Origin: Takakia lepidozioides
Lineage: Eukaryota; Streptophyta; Takakiopsida; Takakiales; Takakiaceae
Direction of reading: 5' to 3'
NCBI GenBank assembly: GCA_030704615.1
Contig: CM060734.1
Coordinates: 23,622,001 to 23,686,000, forward strand
Length of the DNA stretch: 64,000 bases
Shown: positions 1 through 10,270 of the stretch, piece after piece
Numbering within the stretch: the first letter of the stretch is position 1
Layout: each line of letters begins with the position of its first letter
Notes under the pieces: model-generated
Told to the model about the DNA's origin: nothing
What the model saw: only the letters and a program-made list of their open reading frames with translations
Databases searched by the model: none
Made by a program: the position numbers and the translations under genes

Positions 1-2404
1 GTAAACAATTCGCATTGCAGCTTTTCCCGCTCCCTCCTGATGTGTAAACTCCACGCATTTTCTTGCTGTCTGCAGCTCCCTGGCGAAGAGGTTGTCCTTG
101 TACGCACATCTGAAACGTGTCACGTAGTCTTCCAATGTCTATGTTCCATCCCATTTGACATACAAGCCGAACGAATTTGTATGCATTACGACTTGCTCCT
201 TCGCATTCGTCATTACCTGCGATTCCCACATGCATTGTCACGTAGCAGTTCGGGGAATTCATTTCAGAAAAGCAAATCTGGGGAAGTACCTTGAATTACC
301 TGGAACCACCAAGTCATGCGGTTGAGCCACACATCCACTGCAGGGTCAGAAACTTCGAGTGGAAAAGACCACATTGTCCTTATACTCTCCGATGCATTCC
401 AGATCGACAGCCATCGTGTCTGCCATTTCCGATCCAATGTCAGGAGCAGGAAGAAGAGTGGCTATTGCTAGGAAGGAACTTCAGTGCATTGAAACATCAC
501 CTTCTCTTTTGCTTCAACACATGCCGTTGAGAGGTGATGCAGTTTCTCCAAGTGCATGGTCGGCTGCATGGCCCGAGAATAGTGTTTTGCAATCTAGGGG
601 ATGAAGTCCTTTCCAAGTGCCGGATCTGCAATGGCCACCAGCTTCACAAGCTTTGACTTGTATTTCGTTCTGGACTTGACCCGGCTTCCTTCAAGTGCTC
701 AGTCAATGACTGCAACGTTTTGACCTGCCCCTCACTTTCCATGAAGAAGCGTTTGGCATGGGCCAAATCCAGCTTGATGTTTGACTGCCAACAAAAACAT
801 GCAGAAGCGTTACATTCGATTCAAGTGGAAAGATTACTGGAAATTGGGGAAGGATGAGCAGAGGGAAATGGGAGGACAACTTACTTCGTATATCACCTCC
901 ACCATTTCATCCATAGTGAGACGATACCATGTCCGGTCAATTTTTGCCACGGCTTTCTGAATGAGCTCGGGCTCCAGCATTTCCGCAAACATGTGCGGAT
1001 CAGTGAGACCAGTTTTCCTCACCCTGTACAGCATATGTGCCATGTGGGTATGCACGTACGCATTTTCAGTGACCCTGCAAGGCACACTCTTCAGTTCAGT
1101 CCACGAAAGCACGGAAACAAAACAGATTGGAAACCGAAATGCGGCACCGCATTTCGAACGTGCTTGGGAGGGTATGAGTATCTTACAAGTTGAGGTCCAC
1201 CATGGCATTCTTGAGCAGGGAGGAGTCTGCCGCCTTCACCTTGAGGATGACACACTCCACCATGTAATGCCAGCCAATGTGCTTGGCATGGTTCTGCTTG
1301 ATGTACTCCCACCAAGCCAGAAGTCGGTGATTCCCGTCCCACACAAAGAACATTTTACCCGACATATGGCCGAAGTCTGGATCACCCTTCAGTGTTGCCT
1401 TGAATTCGTCGTTGCGAGTGTGCCAGTGGGTATCCCATGTTGACAATTCATCCGCAGTGGGTCCACGAGATTCGCCGTCCTCATTCTCAAGGGAAACGTA
1501 GAAGGCTGGCGAACCTAGACGGTACCCTTCTCGAAATGCGAACTTGAGCTTATCCACATCTCCAGGAAGTGCCTGCCTGACGATGGGAAGGGAGACCATG
1601 CGACAGAGTGGGATTTGAAGAGTCCGCTGGAATACCCTGCTGCCCAGAACTCTGCCAATGCTACTATGTGTCTCCTCCAACATTGTATCCGCTGCACTTT
1701 GGAATTCCTCCGGAGACATTTCTGCTGGTGGCGGTAGGGGCTGAGCAGCTGGAGCTGCACTATGGGGAATCTTTGCGGGCAATTCTGCAATTGCAGAGGC
1801 CTCCTCCGGGCCTTCAGTATTATGAGGATCTTCCTCAACGGTGGTCAGGTCTTGCTGCGAACGTTGAGAGGCAGCACCCTCCTCCGGTACCACATCGACG
1901 ATATCGGTCGATCCCATTGCCTTCGCTGCAGCAGAGACGCCCCCAACATCACCAGGCTGGAAATCAAGCAGGAACTGGGCTTCAGCTCATGGAATCGGTT
2001 TTGCGGGAGACTGCTCCGCCCTCCCCCTGATTGCTTTGTGCTTCCTCATTCTTGCAGGTGAGGTGTCTGCTGCAATTAAATATGCTTCATTCGCCTGGGT
2101 GGGGGGGAAACGGCCTGGTCCGGTTCAGAAACAAGTTGAAGGACGGGCTAGACCCCTCTTGGCGATTCTCCATGACCTTTGAAGGCGAGTCGCTCTCTTG
2201 GGCTTTGAACTGCAAAGACTTGTCCTTGGAAGCCGCGTCCTTGAAACGCACAGGGCTAGGACCGGCAGGAAGACCCGTGCTCGTGGATCGGCTGGGTGTG
2301 CGTGCTGCAGCTAGCTCCACGGACTCTGCCTGCGGCTCTTCGGATTCCTGCGATCCCTCCAGCACGTCCACCTTTCCGGTTAGGCATGCAAACATCTTCT
2401 GCAT
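1..2404 (-). pseudogene. ParB/sulfiredoxin-like domain gene, multi-exon, broken
   Basis: Clear coding exons lie at 1917-1187, 1074-885 and 784-644. They are separated by introns of 112 and 100 bp with GTAAGA/TTGCAG and GTAAGT/GGCAG borders, and the reading phase is kept across both. Counting from the ATG at 1917, residues 1-85 are acidic and proline-rich; the domain spans about 100-235 and has the motif WDGNHRLL at 193-200, the hallmark of ParB/Srx-fold proteins (nucleotide hydrolysis or DNA binding in known members). A further exon-like frame, 2404-2087, begins MFACL and probably lies upstream, joined through a C-tract frameshift and an in-frame TGA. Downstream, coding-like sequence continues to base 1 in shifting frames with TAG stops at 594-596, 468-470 and 139-141, so this copy looks inactive. 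The exact function is unknown. Confidence 0.55.
1075..1186 (-). other. Intron of the ParB-like gene containing an array-type palindrome
   Basis: On the minus strand the intron runs from GTAAGA at 1186 to TTGCAG at 1075. Splicing it out keeps the frame (LNL to VTEN). It contains a near-perfect palindrome at about 1134-1154 with the half-site GAAATGCGG, the same sequence that makes up the array at 3022-4486. Confidence 0.65.
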
Positions 2405-3021
2405 TCAAATCTCCTAGCATACAGTCTAAGAATTGCAGAAGAAAAATGAGGCGGGTTTCGGTGCTCGATCAGCTGGCGAATCCCGATAGCACGGAGCTCT
2501 CACTGGTGGCTGGGTTGCCTGCGTGGCCTGATGATGCGAGATGGCAATCTCCTCCTGTAGACGCATCTGCTTCCTCCCCTTCGGCATTGGCCTACGTCCG
2601 AAGTACAATTTTCGGAGCTTGCGACGTTGTCTCTTCTCTGGTGCACGCACTCCCTCCCTCTCAGGTTCGAGCATAAGAAGAATAGAGACAAGGAAAAGGG
2701 GCGAAGACTGTAGATGGAAAGGGCGCGAGAGGGGTGACTGAGGAGGCACGACAAAAGAAAATGAAACGGCGGTGATGCACCACTTGGGTTCGAAAGGGTT
2801 GGACGAAAGTGTCTCCTCGTGGACTTTGCGTCATTACAAAATTCGAATCGTTCAGGGTACGCCTGCCGTCCGAAAAACAAACATCATTATCCAACGGTCA
2901 AGCCGCGCCGCCTCATGCCACTTCAGTCAGATAGAGTGCAGACATGTGCCGCAATTCCGTTGCTCCACGTGTTCACATTTCAAGGCATTTCCGTCCCAGC
3001 GTCTGATGACTTGGAGTGAAA
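2405..3021. other. Spacer between ParB-like gene and palindrome array
   Basis: There is no firm gene here. On the minus strand a basic frame starting at an ATG near 2676 (an RRKLRK cluster, then a Gln-rich stretch) could be a 5' exon of the ParB-like gene, because an acceptor-like ATGCAG precedes the next coding exon at 2402. No convincing donor was found, so this is only a suggestion. The rest, up to 3021, is unassigned and likely holds the promoter for the minus-strand gene. Confidence 0.3.
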
Positions 3022-4486
3022 ATGCAAATGCGGCGCCGCATTTCCGTTAAGTACCATCACGAAGCTACACATCCGTACTTGTTGGAAGAAAATACGGCAC
3101 CGCATTTTCGTTCCACCTTCACATACCTTAGTTGTTAAACGGAAATACGGTGCCGCATTTCCGTCCCACAGCTCCATGCCTGAGAAACAAAAGGGAAATG
3201 CGGCGCCGTATTTCCGTTCTGGAATGTCGAAAGGTGCGATTCGGACGAAAATGCGGCACAACATTTCAGTTCCCGTGGTTCATGATTTTCAATCTGATCG
3301 GAAATGCGGTACCGCATTTCCGTTCCACCTTCACATACCTTAGTTGACGAACGAAAATGTCGTGCCACATTTCCGTTCGGGAAAGTATAAAGGTCTCACT
3401 TGAACGGAAATGTGGTGCCGCATTTCAACTCTGGAAAGTTTGAATGTCTCACATGGATGGAAATGCGGCACCGCATTTCCGTCCCACAGCTCCAGGCCTC
3501 ATATACAAACGGAAATGCGGCGCCGCATTTCCGTTCTGGAATGTCGGAAGGTGCGACTCGGACGGAAATGCGGTGCCGTATTTCAGTCCCGATGGTTCAC
3601 GATTTTCAGTCAGAACGGAAATGCGGTACCGCATTTCCGTTCTGGAGAGTATGAAGGTCTCAAACGGACGGAAATGCGGTGCAAAATTTTCGTCCCTCCG
3701 CTCCATGCCTGAGATAGAAAACGGAAATACGGCGCCGCATTTCCGATCTGGTATGTCGGAAGGTGCGACTCGGACGGAAATGCGGTGCCGCATTTCAGTT
3801 CCCGTTGTTCATAATTCTTCAATCAGAACGGAAATGCGGTACCGCATTTCCGTTCTGGAGAGTATGAAGGTCTTAACCGGTCGGAAATGCGCTGCAGCAT
3901 TTCCGTCACTCGGCTCCATGCCTCAGATACAAAACGGAAATGCGGCGCCGCATTTCCGTTCTGGAAGGTGCGACTCGGACGGAAATGGGGTGCCGCATTT
4001 CAGTTTCGATGGTTCACGATTTTCAGTTAGAACGGAAATGCGGTACCGCATTTCCGTTCTGGAGAGTATGAAGGTCTCACCAGGACGGAAATGCGGTGCA
4101 GCATTTCTATCTCTCAACTCCATGCGTCAGATACAAAACGGAAATACGACGCCGCATTTCCGTTCTGGTACGTCGGAAGGTGCGACTCGGACGGAAATGC
4201 GGTGCCGCATTTCAGTTCCCGTGGTTCATGATTCTCAATCAGAACGGAAATGCGGTACCGCATTTCCGTTCCACCTTCACATACCATGCTTGTTGGATGG
4301 AAATGCGTTACCGCATTTCCGTTCTGGAGAGTATAAAGGTTTCCCCCGGACGGAAACTCAATGCCGGTTTTCCGTCGCACTGGTGCATGACTAAGATGCA
4401 AAACGGAAATGTGGCGCCGTATTTCCGTCCAACAGCAATCGAAAGTATCACTCCGGACGGAAATGCGGAACCTCATTTCCGCATGC
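3022..4486. repeat. Array of about 28 palindromes in a higher-order repeat
   Basis: Imperfect to perfect 22-26 bp palindromes with the half-site GGAAATGCGG and centres GCGC, GTAC, GTGC or GCAC recur about every 53 bp. The spacers are of four kinds and recur in the same order, giving a roughly 213-bp repeat of four palindromes. GGTACC centres, for example, lie at 3308, 3625, 3838, 4042 and 4254 (steps of 317, 213, 204, 212). Long open frames across the array on both strands are by-products of the repeat and are not genes. The array sits between the divergent 5' ends of the ParB-like gene and the transposase gene, so it could be a shared regulatory region or a transposase-binding region (inference). 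Confidence 0.9.
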
Positions 4487-4862
4487 AGAACCTGAATGGG
4501 TTGCATTGTTCCGAAACAACACAATTGCGGCATGTCTTGATGAGCAGAACCTGGTTGTCTGACCGTTTTAACTAACAGTCCCGGCACTTGTCAGTGCGAA
4601 CGTTCATGTCTGCACCGAGAATACTGCTGGATCCACCCTCAGGAGAAACTGTCAGGAGATGTTATTTCGTCGCCGTATCGGCCATCATTGTCATACTTAC
4701 TGGCTATGGAATCACACCTCCCACCTTCATGCATGTAGCTTGAAACAATACTTTCCACTTCAATGTGCGACTTCCAATCATCGATGGACTCCGTAGATCC
4801 ACTTACATGGTGCTTGTGAGCCTTGGTCTGTCGCTATACTGAACCTCGCAATTGCCAACTTC
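4487..4862. other. Leader region upstream of transposase gene
   Basis: This stretch of unique-looking sequence between the array and the first coding sequence of the transposase gene has no repeat or conserved element that I can identify. It probably holds the promoter and 5' leader. Confidence 0.3.
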
Positions 4863-7800
4863 GTGCGGTCTTCGATGGCTCCGAATTCCTACGCTATAGT
4901 TTGCTGTCCTCCGCAACTTGGGAGAGCCTGGATCCCAAACGAGGGAGGACTTTGCAGAGTGACTGAAACTTACCTTTGTTCCAAATTCAAGCTCAAACCG
5001 GGCACAATTTATTTGGAAGAAGAAATGAAGGATGTTCCTGGACAGGTTGACGAGACCATTGTCGTGCTAGGTAACGACGGAGGTTGCGGAATCGAATGGC
5101 ACGTACCCCCATCAGACACCATCCTGTACCAAGCTGTGGGAATGCCCATTCCCTTTCCGAATCAGTCGCTGCCCACACCATCCACAAAGGAGTCCGGAAA
5201 CCGACAGGCGGCCACTGCCAACAGAGAGGTATGCAACGATAATCATTCCCGACCTGGACCATCAAGACCCTCCATAGCTTCTCGTGTGGACGTATTCGAC
5301 ATTTCCGACAAGGAAGATGAGTGCATTGAGGTCCCCATGTCCTCCACACGGTCGTTCAAATCCGACATGGACATCTCTGCAGGTGCTACGCATGTACCCT
5401 CAAGCATAACTCCAACCCGGTCCATTGTGCAGCTCGTACGGCAACATCACCTCGATGGTTCTCGCTCCGAGCTGGCTGCCCTCGACTATGCCAAATTTCC
5501 AGTCAGGTAACGTATCTGCCTCCTGAAGTCGATGGCAATGTCATCTTCGAGTTTCCACCTGTTACTTCGTCAAACAAAGCCTCAGGGATGTTAACAGACA
5601 TGGATCGAAAGCATGACGGACACCCCTGGTGTGTGACGAAGACCAGTAGCACAAAAATTGCTGATGGTGTTTGTGTTTGATACGTCCTCTGTGCGGGGAA
5701 GTTGAGGTGCCTCAATCCCGCCTGCTTCCACTTTCTCTCCAAATGAGGGCGGAGAAACGAGACGGATTGGACTGGCACAACGCATCAACCCTTCATTGTC
5801 TCCAGCCAAGCTCCTGCGGGTACTTTCAAGTGCGCACATTGCAAAGAACCACCGACGTGCATGTCCATGTGCAGAGCCAAGCAATATTACGTTATCCATT
5901 TACTCCCGGACTTGACTAGAGCTTGCATACATGTTGGGGTCCACTGCCACCCCTTGGCGAGAGGCAACATGCGTGAGGCTGTGCAGGAAGCATACGACAT
6001 CATAAAAGAGGAGGTGAAATTGAGCCCCGGAGCCAGACCAAAGCAGATTCAGCTGAAGGCAGCCCACAAGATTGCTCTTGGCAAAATCATGTTTGAAGAT
6101 GGTTCAGACCGGGTGCCCTTGAACGAAGAGGAGATGCTTGACCTGTTGGAGTCCGTCTCGCACGTTTGTAGTCCAAATGTGCGGAATCACATCGTATCTT
6201 GCAAGCAAGAGTTCGGCCGGGGGTCGGACATGCACTCAATCCTGGAGGTGAAACGAATGACTGGATATGACTACATCCAAGGTAGCAGGTTTCCAGGGCA
6301 AGGCAGCGAATCCGATCGTTGTTACATTTTTAAAATGTCGACGTGTGGGCCTGGGAGTGGAGTCGACTTGGTCACTCGCATGACAACTGGAAACTTGTCG
6401 AATGCTTGGGTGATGTTTGATCACATCAAGCAAATTACAAACCATCAGTGGGTGACTATGGGTGCGCATGTTTATGACTATCACTCCAAAAGGCTCATGA
6501 CGATTGCAATCTGTGAGATGAAAGGGGAGGACACACAGTCGGAGATGCATCTGTGGGAGGGCATAAACGAGCAGATGGCAAGGGCGGGATTGCCAGAGCC
6601 CAATTTCAGGGGATTCATGGCAGACAACGCTCAGGCCAACTGGGCAGCGGTGCGGCGTGTGTACGGTGAGGACCCCAATGTTCCAATGGAGGGGAAAGAG
6701 AGATCCTGTGGATTCCATTGGATGCAGAGTCTATCTCACTACACTACCAAATTTGTTGCTAGCTCATTCCAGGCTGAACACCATGTCATTTGTACGGCGT
6801 GGAAGGATGCACCAACATTTGATGACGCGGAGGTTAAGTTTGTTATCATCGAGGCTTGGTGGAACACGTCAGGTGCAGTGGAGACAACCAATCTGGGAGC
6901 CTTGCACAGCTGGTTGGGGTGGTGGCATTTCCGGTATCGACAGTTCGGACAGTACATGCGGGAGGTATGATGCTGTCATTTTCGTGCAATTGTCTTTCTA
7001 TTACGGACCTTTCCATTGGTTCCTCACCATTGTTTGTGTCCTTGTAGGAGCGGTGCTTGGATTCCGACACGGACATGCTGAACACGAATGTGGCAGAATC
7101 AGTCCACTCCTCCTGGCGAGCGTCTTCTGCCGCACATCTGGTGGACGTAGTGACGGCCACAATGGAGGACATCAACAGAGCAATCATGCAGCAAGCCACG
7201 TACTACAAGTTTCTGAGCGGGAAACAATGGGGCTTTGGGCCGGACAGGGAGGAATTGTTGGTACGAACAGCTTCGAGGTCGAAGAATCCAATGAAATGGG
7301 CGACAACATTGCGAGAGAAGATCAAAGGGACGCCTCTGCACCGCAGAGGTGAGCACCTAGAGGGGGACGTCCGTACTCGCCCTGTGAGGCGGAGGATTGA
7401 AGAGGAACCTGGGTGCGAAGAGGACTCCTGGAGATCCAACAGGAACATTCGGACAGTACCTCGAGGGCCCGTCATGTTGCCACACAATGTGTCTTCCAGC
7501 AGTGGAAGCCCAAGAAATTCCAGATCGCCATCGCCTTCAAGCGGGGATTCCGTGCGAGAAATTCCCACCGCTCGCTTGCCCCAGATTCTGCCCGCTGTTA
7601 TGCAGTATGGCCAAGCCATTGTGGAGACGACTGTGTCTGCGTCACAGTGGAGAATTACTCGCACAAAGCCGTCGTTTCGAGGCAGGTGTTTCGCAATTCG
7701 AGTGGATACACGAAAACGTTGTTTAGAGATGATAAGGAGGAATCCAGATGGTGCTGTCCCTGCTCCTACTTTTACAGGAAGATTTGTCCATGCAAAGTTT

Positions 7801-7982
7801 GCGGAGGCGACAACCACCCAGTTCTGGTTCTGCAGGCACAACATTATGACTTGCGTATATGGAAAGTTCGAGTAAAACATGTTACTGGTAGGCAAGACAT
7901 AAGTCGGACCTTTCTGTGGCCAGAGTCAGAGCTACTTGCAGCAGTACAGTTCTACTATCCGAAAAGGATGGGCGTACCATAG
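4863..7982 (+). pseudogene. MULE-like DDE transposase gene, with breaks
   Basis: Coding sequence starts at an ATG near 4863-4878. The N-terminal frame ends at 5510, but the next frame (about 5500-5683) continues coding, so one base has been gained or lost. The second frame then reads through two TGA stops (5678 and 5749 regions) in a Cys/His-rich zinc-binding section (about 5690-5960) into an open frame to 6964. The catalytic core follows: D in VYDYHS, D in MADNAQAN, and CGFH (the CxxH typical of MULE-type transposases). After an 83-bp intron (6965-7047, GTATGA...TTGTAG) comes TNVAESVHSSW with the likely catalytic E at 7096. The C-terminal part is Arg/Ser-rich and its frame near the end is uncertain. 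The product would excise and insert the element in the nucleus. The stops suggest this copy is dead, unless the breaks are assembly errors. Confidence 0.65.
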
Positions 7983-8003
7983 TGTTGGGACCGCAAGCCA
8001 AGG

Positions 8004-8684
8004 TCACTGGTCCCCTGGATCCATATTCAGAAGAGTGTGCACCTCTTGGGGGCTCAACCTTGGTGCATGTATGAAGTGATGAGTTGTGGAATTACACCGG
8101 AGTCTCTTTAGGTACACGTAGTACAGATGCTTGCAAAGGCAGTATGATGCCCCTTTGTTCGCCATTATCTGGAAGTCGGTGCAATTGCAGGTGGGTAATT
8201 CTGAAATGGTGATGGTGTACACCTCATTGCGAATAGCTGAGCCTGCCGTGGCCATCTGATACACACGCCCAAAGCCTGGTGGGGGCACTTCTGTCGAGCT
8301 CTGGATTGTACAGTTCATCCGAAGTGCATTCCCCATCCTTGTCTCGTTCACTTCTGAGGGAGGTCGCCGCCTCTTCGGTTTCCCCCAACGGTGTGTAGGA
8401 TGCTTAGAGCTGTCGGGTCCCATTGTTCTGGCTCTCATAGGGGTCGGTGGTGGAGGCTGTGGAAGCGGAAATGGTTGTCTGGGGACGTCAATGCGTTGCA
8501 CCATCTGAAATCCTGCGGCGGTAAGGGCGTCGTTCACTCGTGTTTCCACGTGCATGTATTTTTGTGTGTTGGAGGGTTCCTGTTTTTCTGCTCTCCCAAA
8601 CTTTGCTTTCCTCATTCGACCCCCAGCAAGGAAATGCGGCGCCGCATTTCCAAGTAACGTCGTAGGTACTGGTAGATGCGGCAT
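8004..8684 (-). CDS. SWIM zinc-finger protein of element A
   Basis: Intact 226-codon frame. Residues 68-82 are proline-rich, 95-109 are basic (HPTHRWGKPKRRRPP, likely nuclear or DNA-binding), and 150-190 form a SWIM zinc finger: C166-x-C168, then C184-x-H186. SWIM fingers normally sit at the C-terminus of MULE transposases and bind DNA or protein; here the finger is in a separate gene, tail-to-tail with the transposase gene and 21 bp from its end. A paralogue is present in element B at 62914-63333. An array-type palindrome at 8633-8652 falls inside the first codons, so the true start may be a later Met (for example the one at codon 44). Confidence 0.65.
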   Translation of the reverse strand: MPHLPVPTTLLGNAAPHFLAGGRMRKAKFGRAEKQEPSNTQKYMHVETRVNDALTAAGFQMVQRIDVPRQPFPLPQPPPPTPMRARTMGPDSSKHPTHRWGKPKRRRPPSEVNETRMGNALRMNCTIQSSTEVPPPGFGRVYQMATAGSAIRNEVYTITISELPTCNCTDFQIMANKGASYCLCKHLYYVYLKRLRCNSTTHHFIHAPRLSPQEVHTLLNMDPGDQ

Positions 8685-8689
8685 TCACC

Positions 8690-9186
8690 AACACCAAACT
8701 GCCCAGAAATTTCGCACGTGCGATTCCTAATGCGGCACTGCATTTCCCAGTTGAGTCGCAAACCTTTCCCGCCGAATACTCGAAGATGACAGAATTGTGC
8801 AGACTCTATTGGTTCAATCGCGGCAAAAGGGTCAGCTTCATTCCAATGTTAAGGCATGTAAAACCGCGGAATACTCTATACAGGCCAGTATGCGACGTCC
8901 TTTTGCCGTGGTATACTGGATTTCTCGTTGCACGGTCACTCATTTCCATGAGCGGATCTAAAAAACCATGAGCGGAGTTGTTACTGACGACATATCTTCG
9001 CCGCATTACAGGATCTGGAACTTCCAAAAACGGCAAGGTCAAATTAAAAAACTATTATTTTAATACTTGTTTAATCTGCCGCATTTCCAAATTTGGAGGA
9101 GTCTGCTCATGAAATCCGCGTGTCTTAGACTTCGGCTCACCGCTCATGCGGCTCATGTGGCTCATGGCTCATGGCTCATGGTTTCT
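8690..9186. repeat. Subterminal region of element A with CATGAGC repeats
   Basis: No gene is visible. Decayed array-type palindromes lie at about 8728-8748 and 9076. From 8947 to 9186 there are about ten copies of GCTCATG or its complement CATGAGC, densest at 9148-9182 where they form a short tandem run. Repeated short motifs just inside a terminus are common transposase-binding sites in plant DNA transposons; that role is inferred here. Confidence 0.7.
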
Positions 9187-9206
9187 GCTCATGAAATAGT
9201 AAACCT
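9187..9206 (-). repeat. Terminal inverted repeat of element A (right end)
   Basis: Read on the minus strand, the 20 bases start AGGTTTACTATTTC and end in ATGAGC. They are identical to the left end of element B at 57606-57625. The outer border is placed at 9206 because the next base begins sequence that matches the 3' LTR of the host retrotransposon. Confidence 0.75.
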
Positions 9207-9662
9207 CTTGGTCTGGGGAAGAGAAGACGAAACGGGGAGCGGAAACAGTGAAGGGGAGAAGATGACTTGATTGAGGGTTAATTCATGCAAGCTGTAGAAC
9301 ATACAGTAGGGTAGATTAGGAACACCATGGCATTGGCCTGATACCTGATTAATCTTAATCTGATACTTATTCGATACAATCACACTGTGTAGAGAGACAT
9401 GAGAGAAGCTGTGGAATGAATGAATGATTGATTGGAACTTGATAGGTACTGAAGCAATCTGATGCTTCAGTATACACAGTAAGGTAATTGGCTAATATGA
9501 AGGCAAGATGAAATACAAATAGGAAGCACAACCATGATTCACTAGTTGTAGGTCATGACTGATTGTTCTGAGCGGGCTGAGTGTTTAGAGATATCCAACT
9601 CTTCTATCTTGGAGTTTCCGCCTCGGATAGCGAAGGGATGGGTGAGTAAAAGCCGCTCGACA
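9207..9662 (+). repeat. 5' LTR of Ty3 element 1, truncated
   Basis: These bases match the 3' LTR from about 21309 to 21772 and end CTCGACA at 9662. The first roughly 490 bp of the LTR, including its start and CACAG-repeat section, are missing and replaced by element A. The LTR contains the conserved ATGACTGATTG from which ORF0 can start. Confidence 0.85.
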
Positions 9663-10250
9663 TTTGGCGACCATAATGGGGATCTGGGTCATGAACAACC
9701 AGATGTGACAGGCATCTGGTGGGATCATGGTGGTTGGAGAATTAAAGAATTTGATGTGAATCAAATTCCCTGTGGAACTGAGAAGGAAAGATTGTCCAAA
9801 CAATTCTTTCAGAGGTTCTTGGAATTGCCAGACGGTTGTAAAGAAAACATTCTTAAGAGAGTGCATGATGCTGACCCTGAGTGGGGTCTGGAGAAAGGAG
9901 TGATAAAGATTTATCAAGTGGCCTGTAGAGGAAGAGCACGTTGGTTACCAACACTGGTTTATGTGATAGCATTGCTATCCATTAAGCGAGTAGAGTTTGA
10001 AGGCTGGGAGGAAAGGAAAGTGAATGTTTACACTCATATGCATGAAGAGCTTGTACTGGTAAAGAATTGGATTCCAAAGGATATTCTGTGGATCAAACTC
10101 ACACCAAGAACAACTTTTCAGACTTGTTTGCCATATGGTTATATGGTAACGGAGACTTCTAGTATAGCCAAGGGTGCATTGAAGCTTGAAAGAAATCCAG
10201 GCATATACGAGAGATACTACAGGAGAGAGTTTTGGTTATTGCCTCATTGA
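9555..10250 (+). CDS. ORF0, conserved protein upstream of Gag (element 1)
   Basis: Open frame of 231 codons. Its only ATG upstream of the conserved part lies in the U5 region of the LTR, so the frame crosses the LTR end and the primer-binding site. The conserved part (about residue 55 onward) recurs in element 3 (45771-46412) and, more diverged, in element 2 (27727-28098), which indicates selection at the protein level. Visible features are a FFQRFLELP segment, a WGLEKGVI segment and a hydrophobic stretch followed by SIKRVEF. No known domain is recognised. It ends 20 bp before the next ORF, the start of Gag proper. Confidence 0.6.
   Translation: MTDCSERAECLEISNSSILEFPPRIAKGWVSKSRSTFGDHNGDLGHEQPDVTGIWWDHGGWRIKEFDVNQIPCGTEKERLSKQFFQRFLELPDGCKENILKRVHDADPEWGLEKGVIKIYQVACRGRARWLPTLVYVIALLSIKRVEFEGWEERKVNVYTHMHEELVLVKNWIPKDILWIKLTPRTTFQTCLPYGYMVTETSSIAKGALKLERNPGIYERYYRREFWLLPH
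9663..9682 (+). promoter_or_regulatory. Primer-binding site, Ty3 element 1
   Basis: The sequence directly after the LTR starts TTTGGCGACCATAATGG. The same block follows the LTRs of elements 2 and 3 (27699, 45825). TGGCGAC-type sites complement the 3' end of a host tRNA in plant non-chromoviral gypsy elements; I did not assign the tRNA. Confidence 0.75.
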
Positions 10251-10270
10251 AGATATGAAAGACATGGGAC

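Larger units (their letters stand above)
1..9206 (+). mobile_element. Large DNA transposon A, right-hand part
   Basis: This stretch ends at 9206 in a 20-bp terminus whose reverse complement is identical to the start of the second large element at 57606. It carries, left to right, a ParB-like gene (minus), a palindrome array, a MULE-like transposase gene (plus) and a SWIM zinc-finger gene (minus). Palindromes of one sequence family recur throughout. The element sits in the LTR of Ty3 element 1: directly after 9206 the sequence joins that LTR mid-way, matching the 3' LTR from about 21309. Its left end lies outside the window, so the 8-9 bp target duplication expected for a MULE cannot be seen. 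Treating it as one element is an inference from the shared palindromes and the shared terminus. Confidence 0.7.

Noticed and set aside
961-1443. Plus-strand 160-codon frame opposite the ParB-like gene
   Set aside because: It is antisense to well-supported spliced exons, has no domain and ignores the splice borders.
3444-4394. A 316-codon open frame across the palindrome array
   Set aside because: The frame follows from repeats whose length and palindromes lack stops; similar frames occur on both strands. The peptide is a simple reflection of the DNA repeat (GNAAPHFR, TEMRCRISV).
3022-4486. CRISPR-like look: palindromic repeats of about 25 bp with spacers of about 28 bp
   Set aside because: The spacers are not unique; four kinds recur in fixed order. 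The setting is a eukaryotic transposon without cas genes.
1-9206. Element A as an integrated large DNA virus or polinton
   Set aside because: No capsid, packaging ATPase or DNA polymerase B is visible, and the DDE transposase and 20-bp terminal repeats fit a transposon. It cannot be fully excluded because the left part is outside the window.
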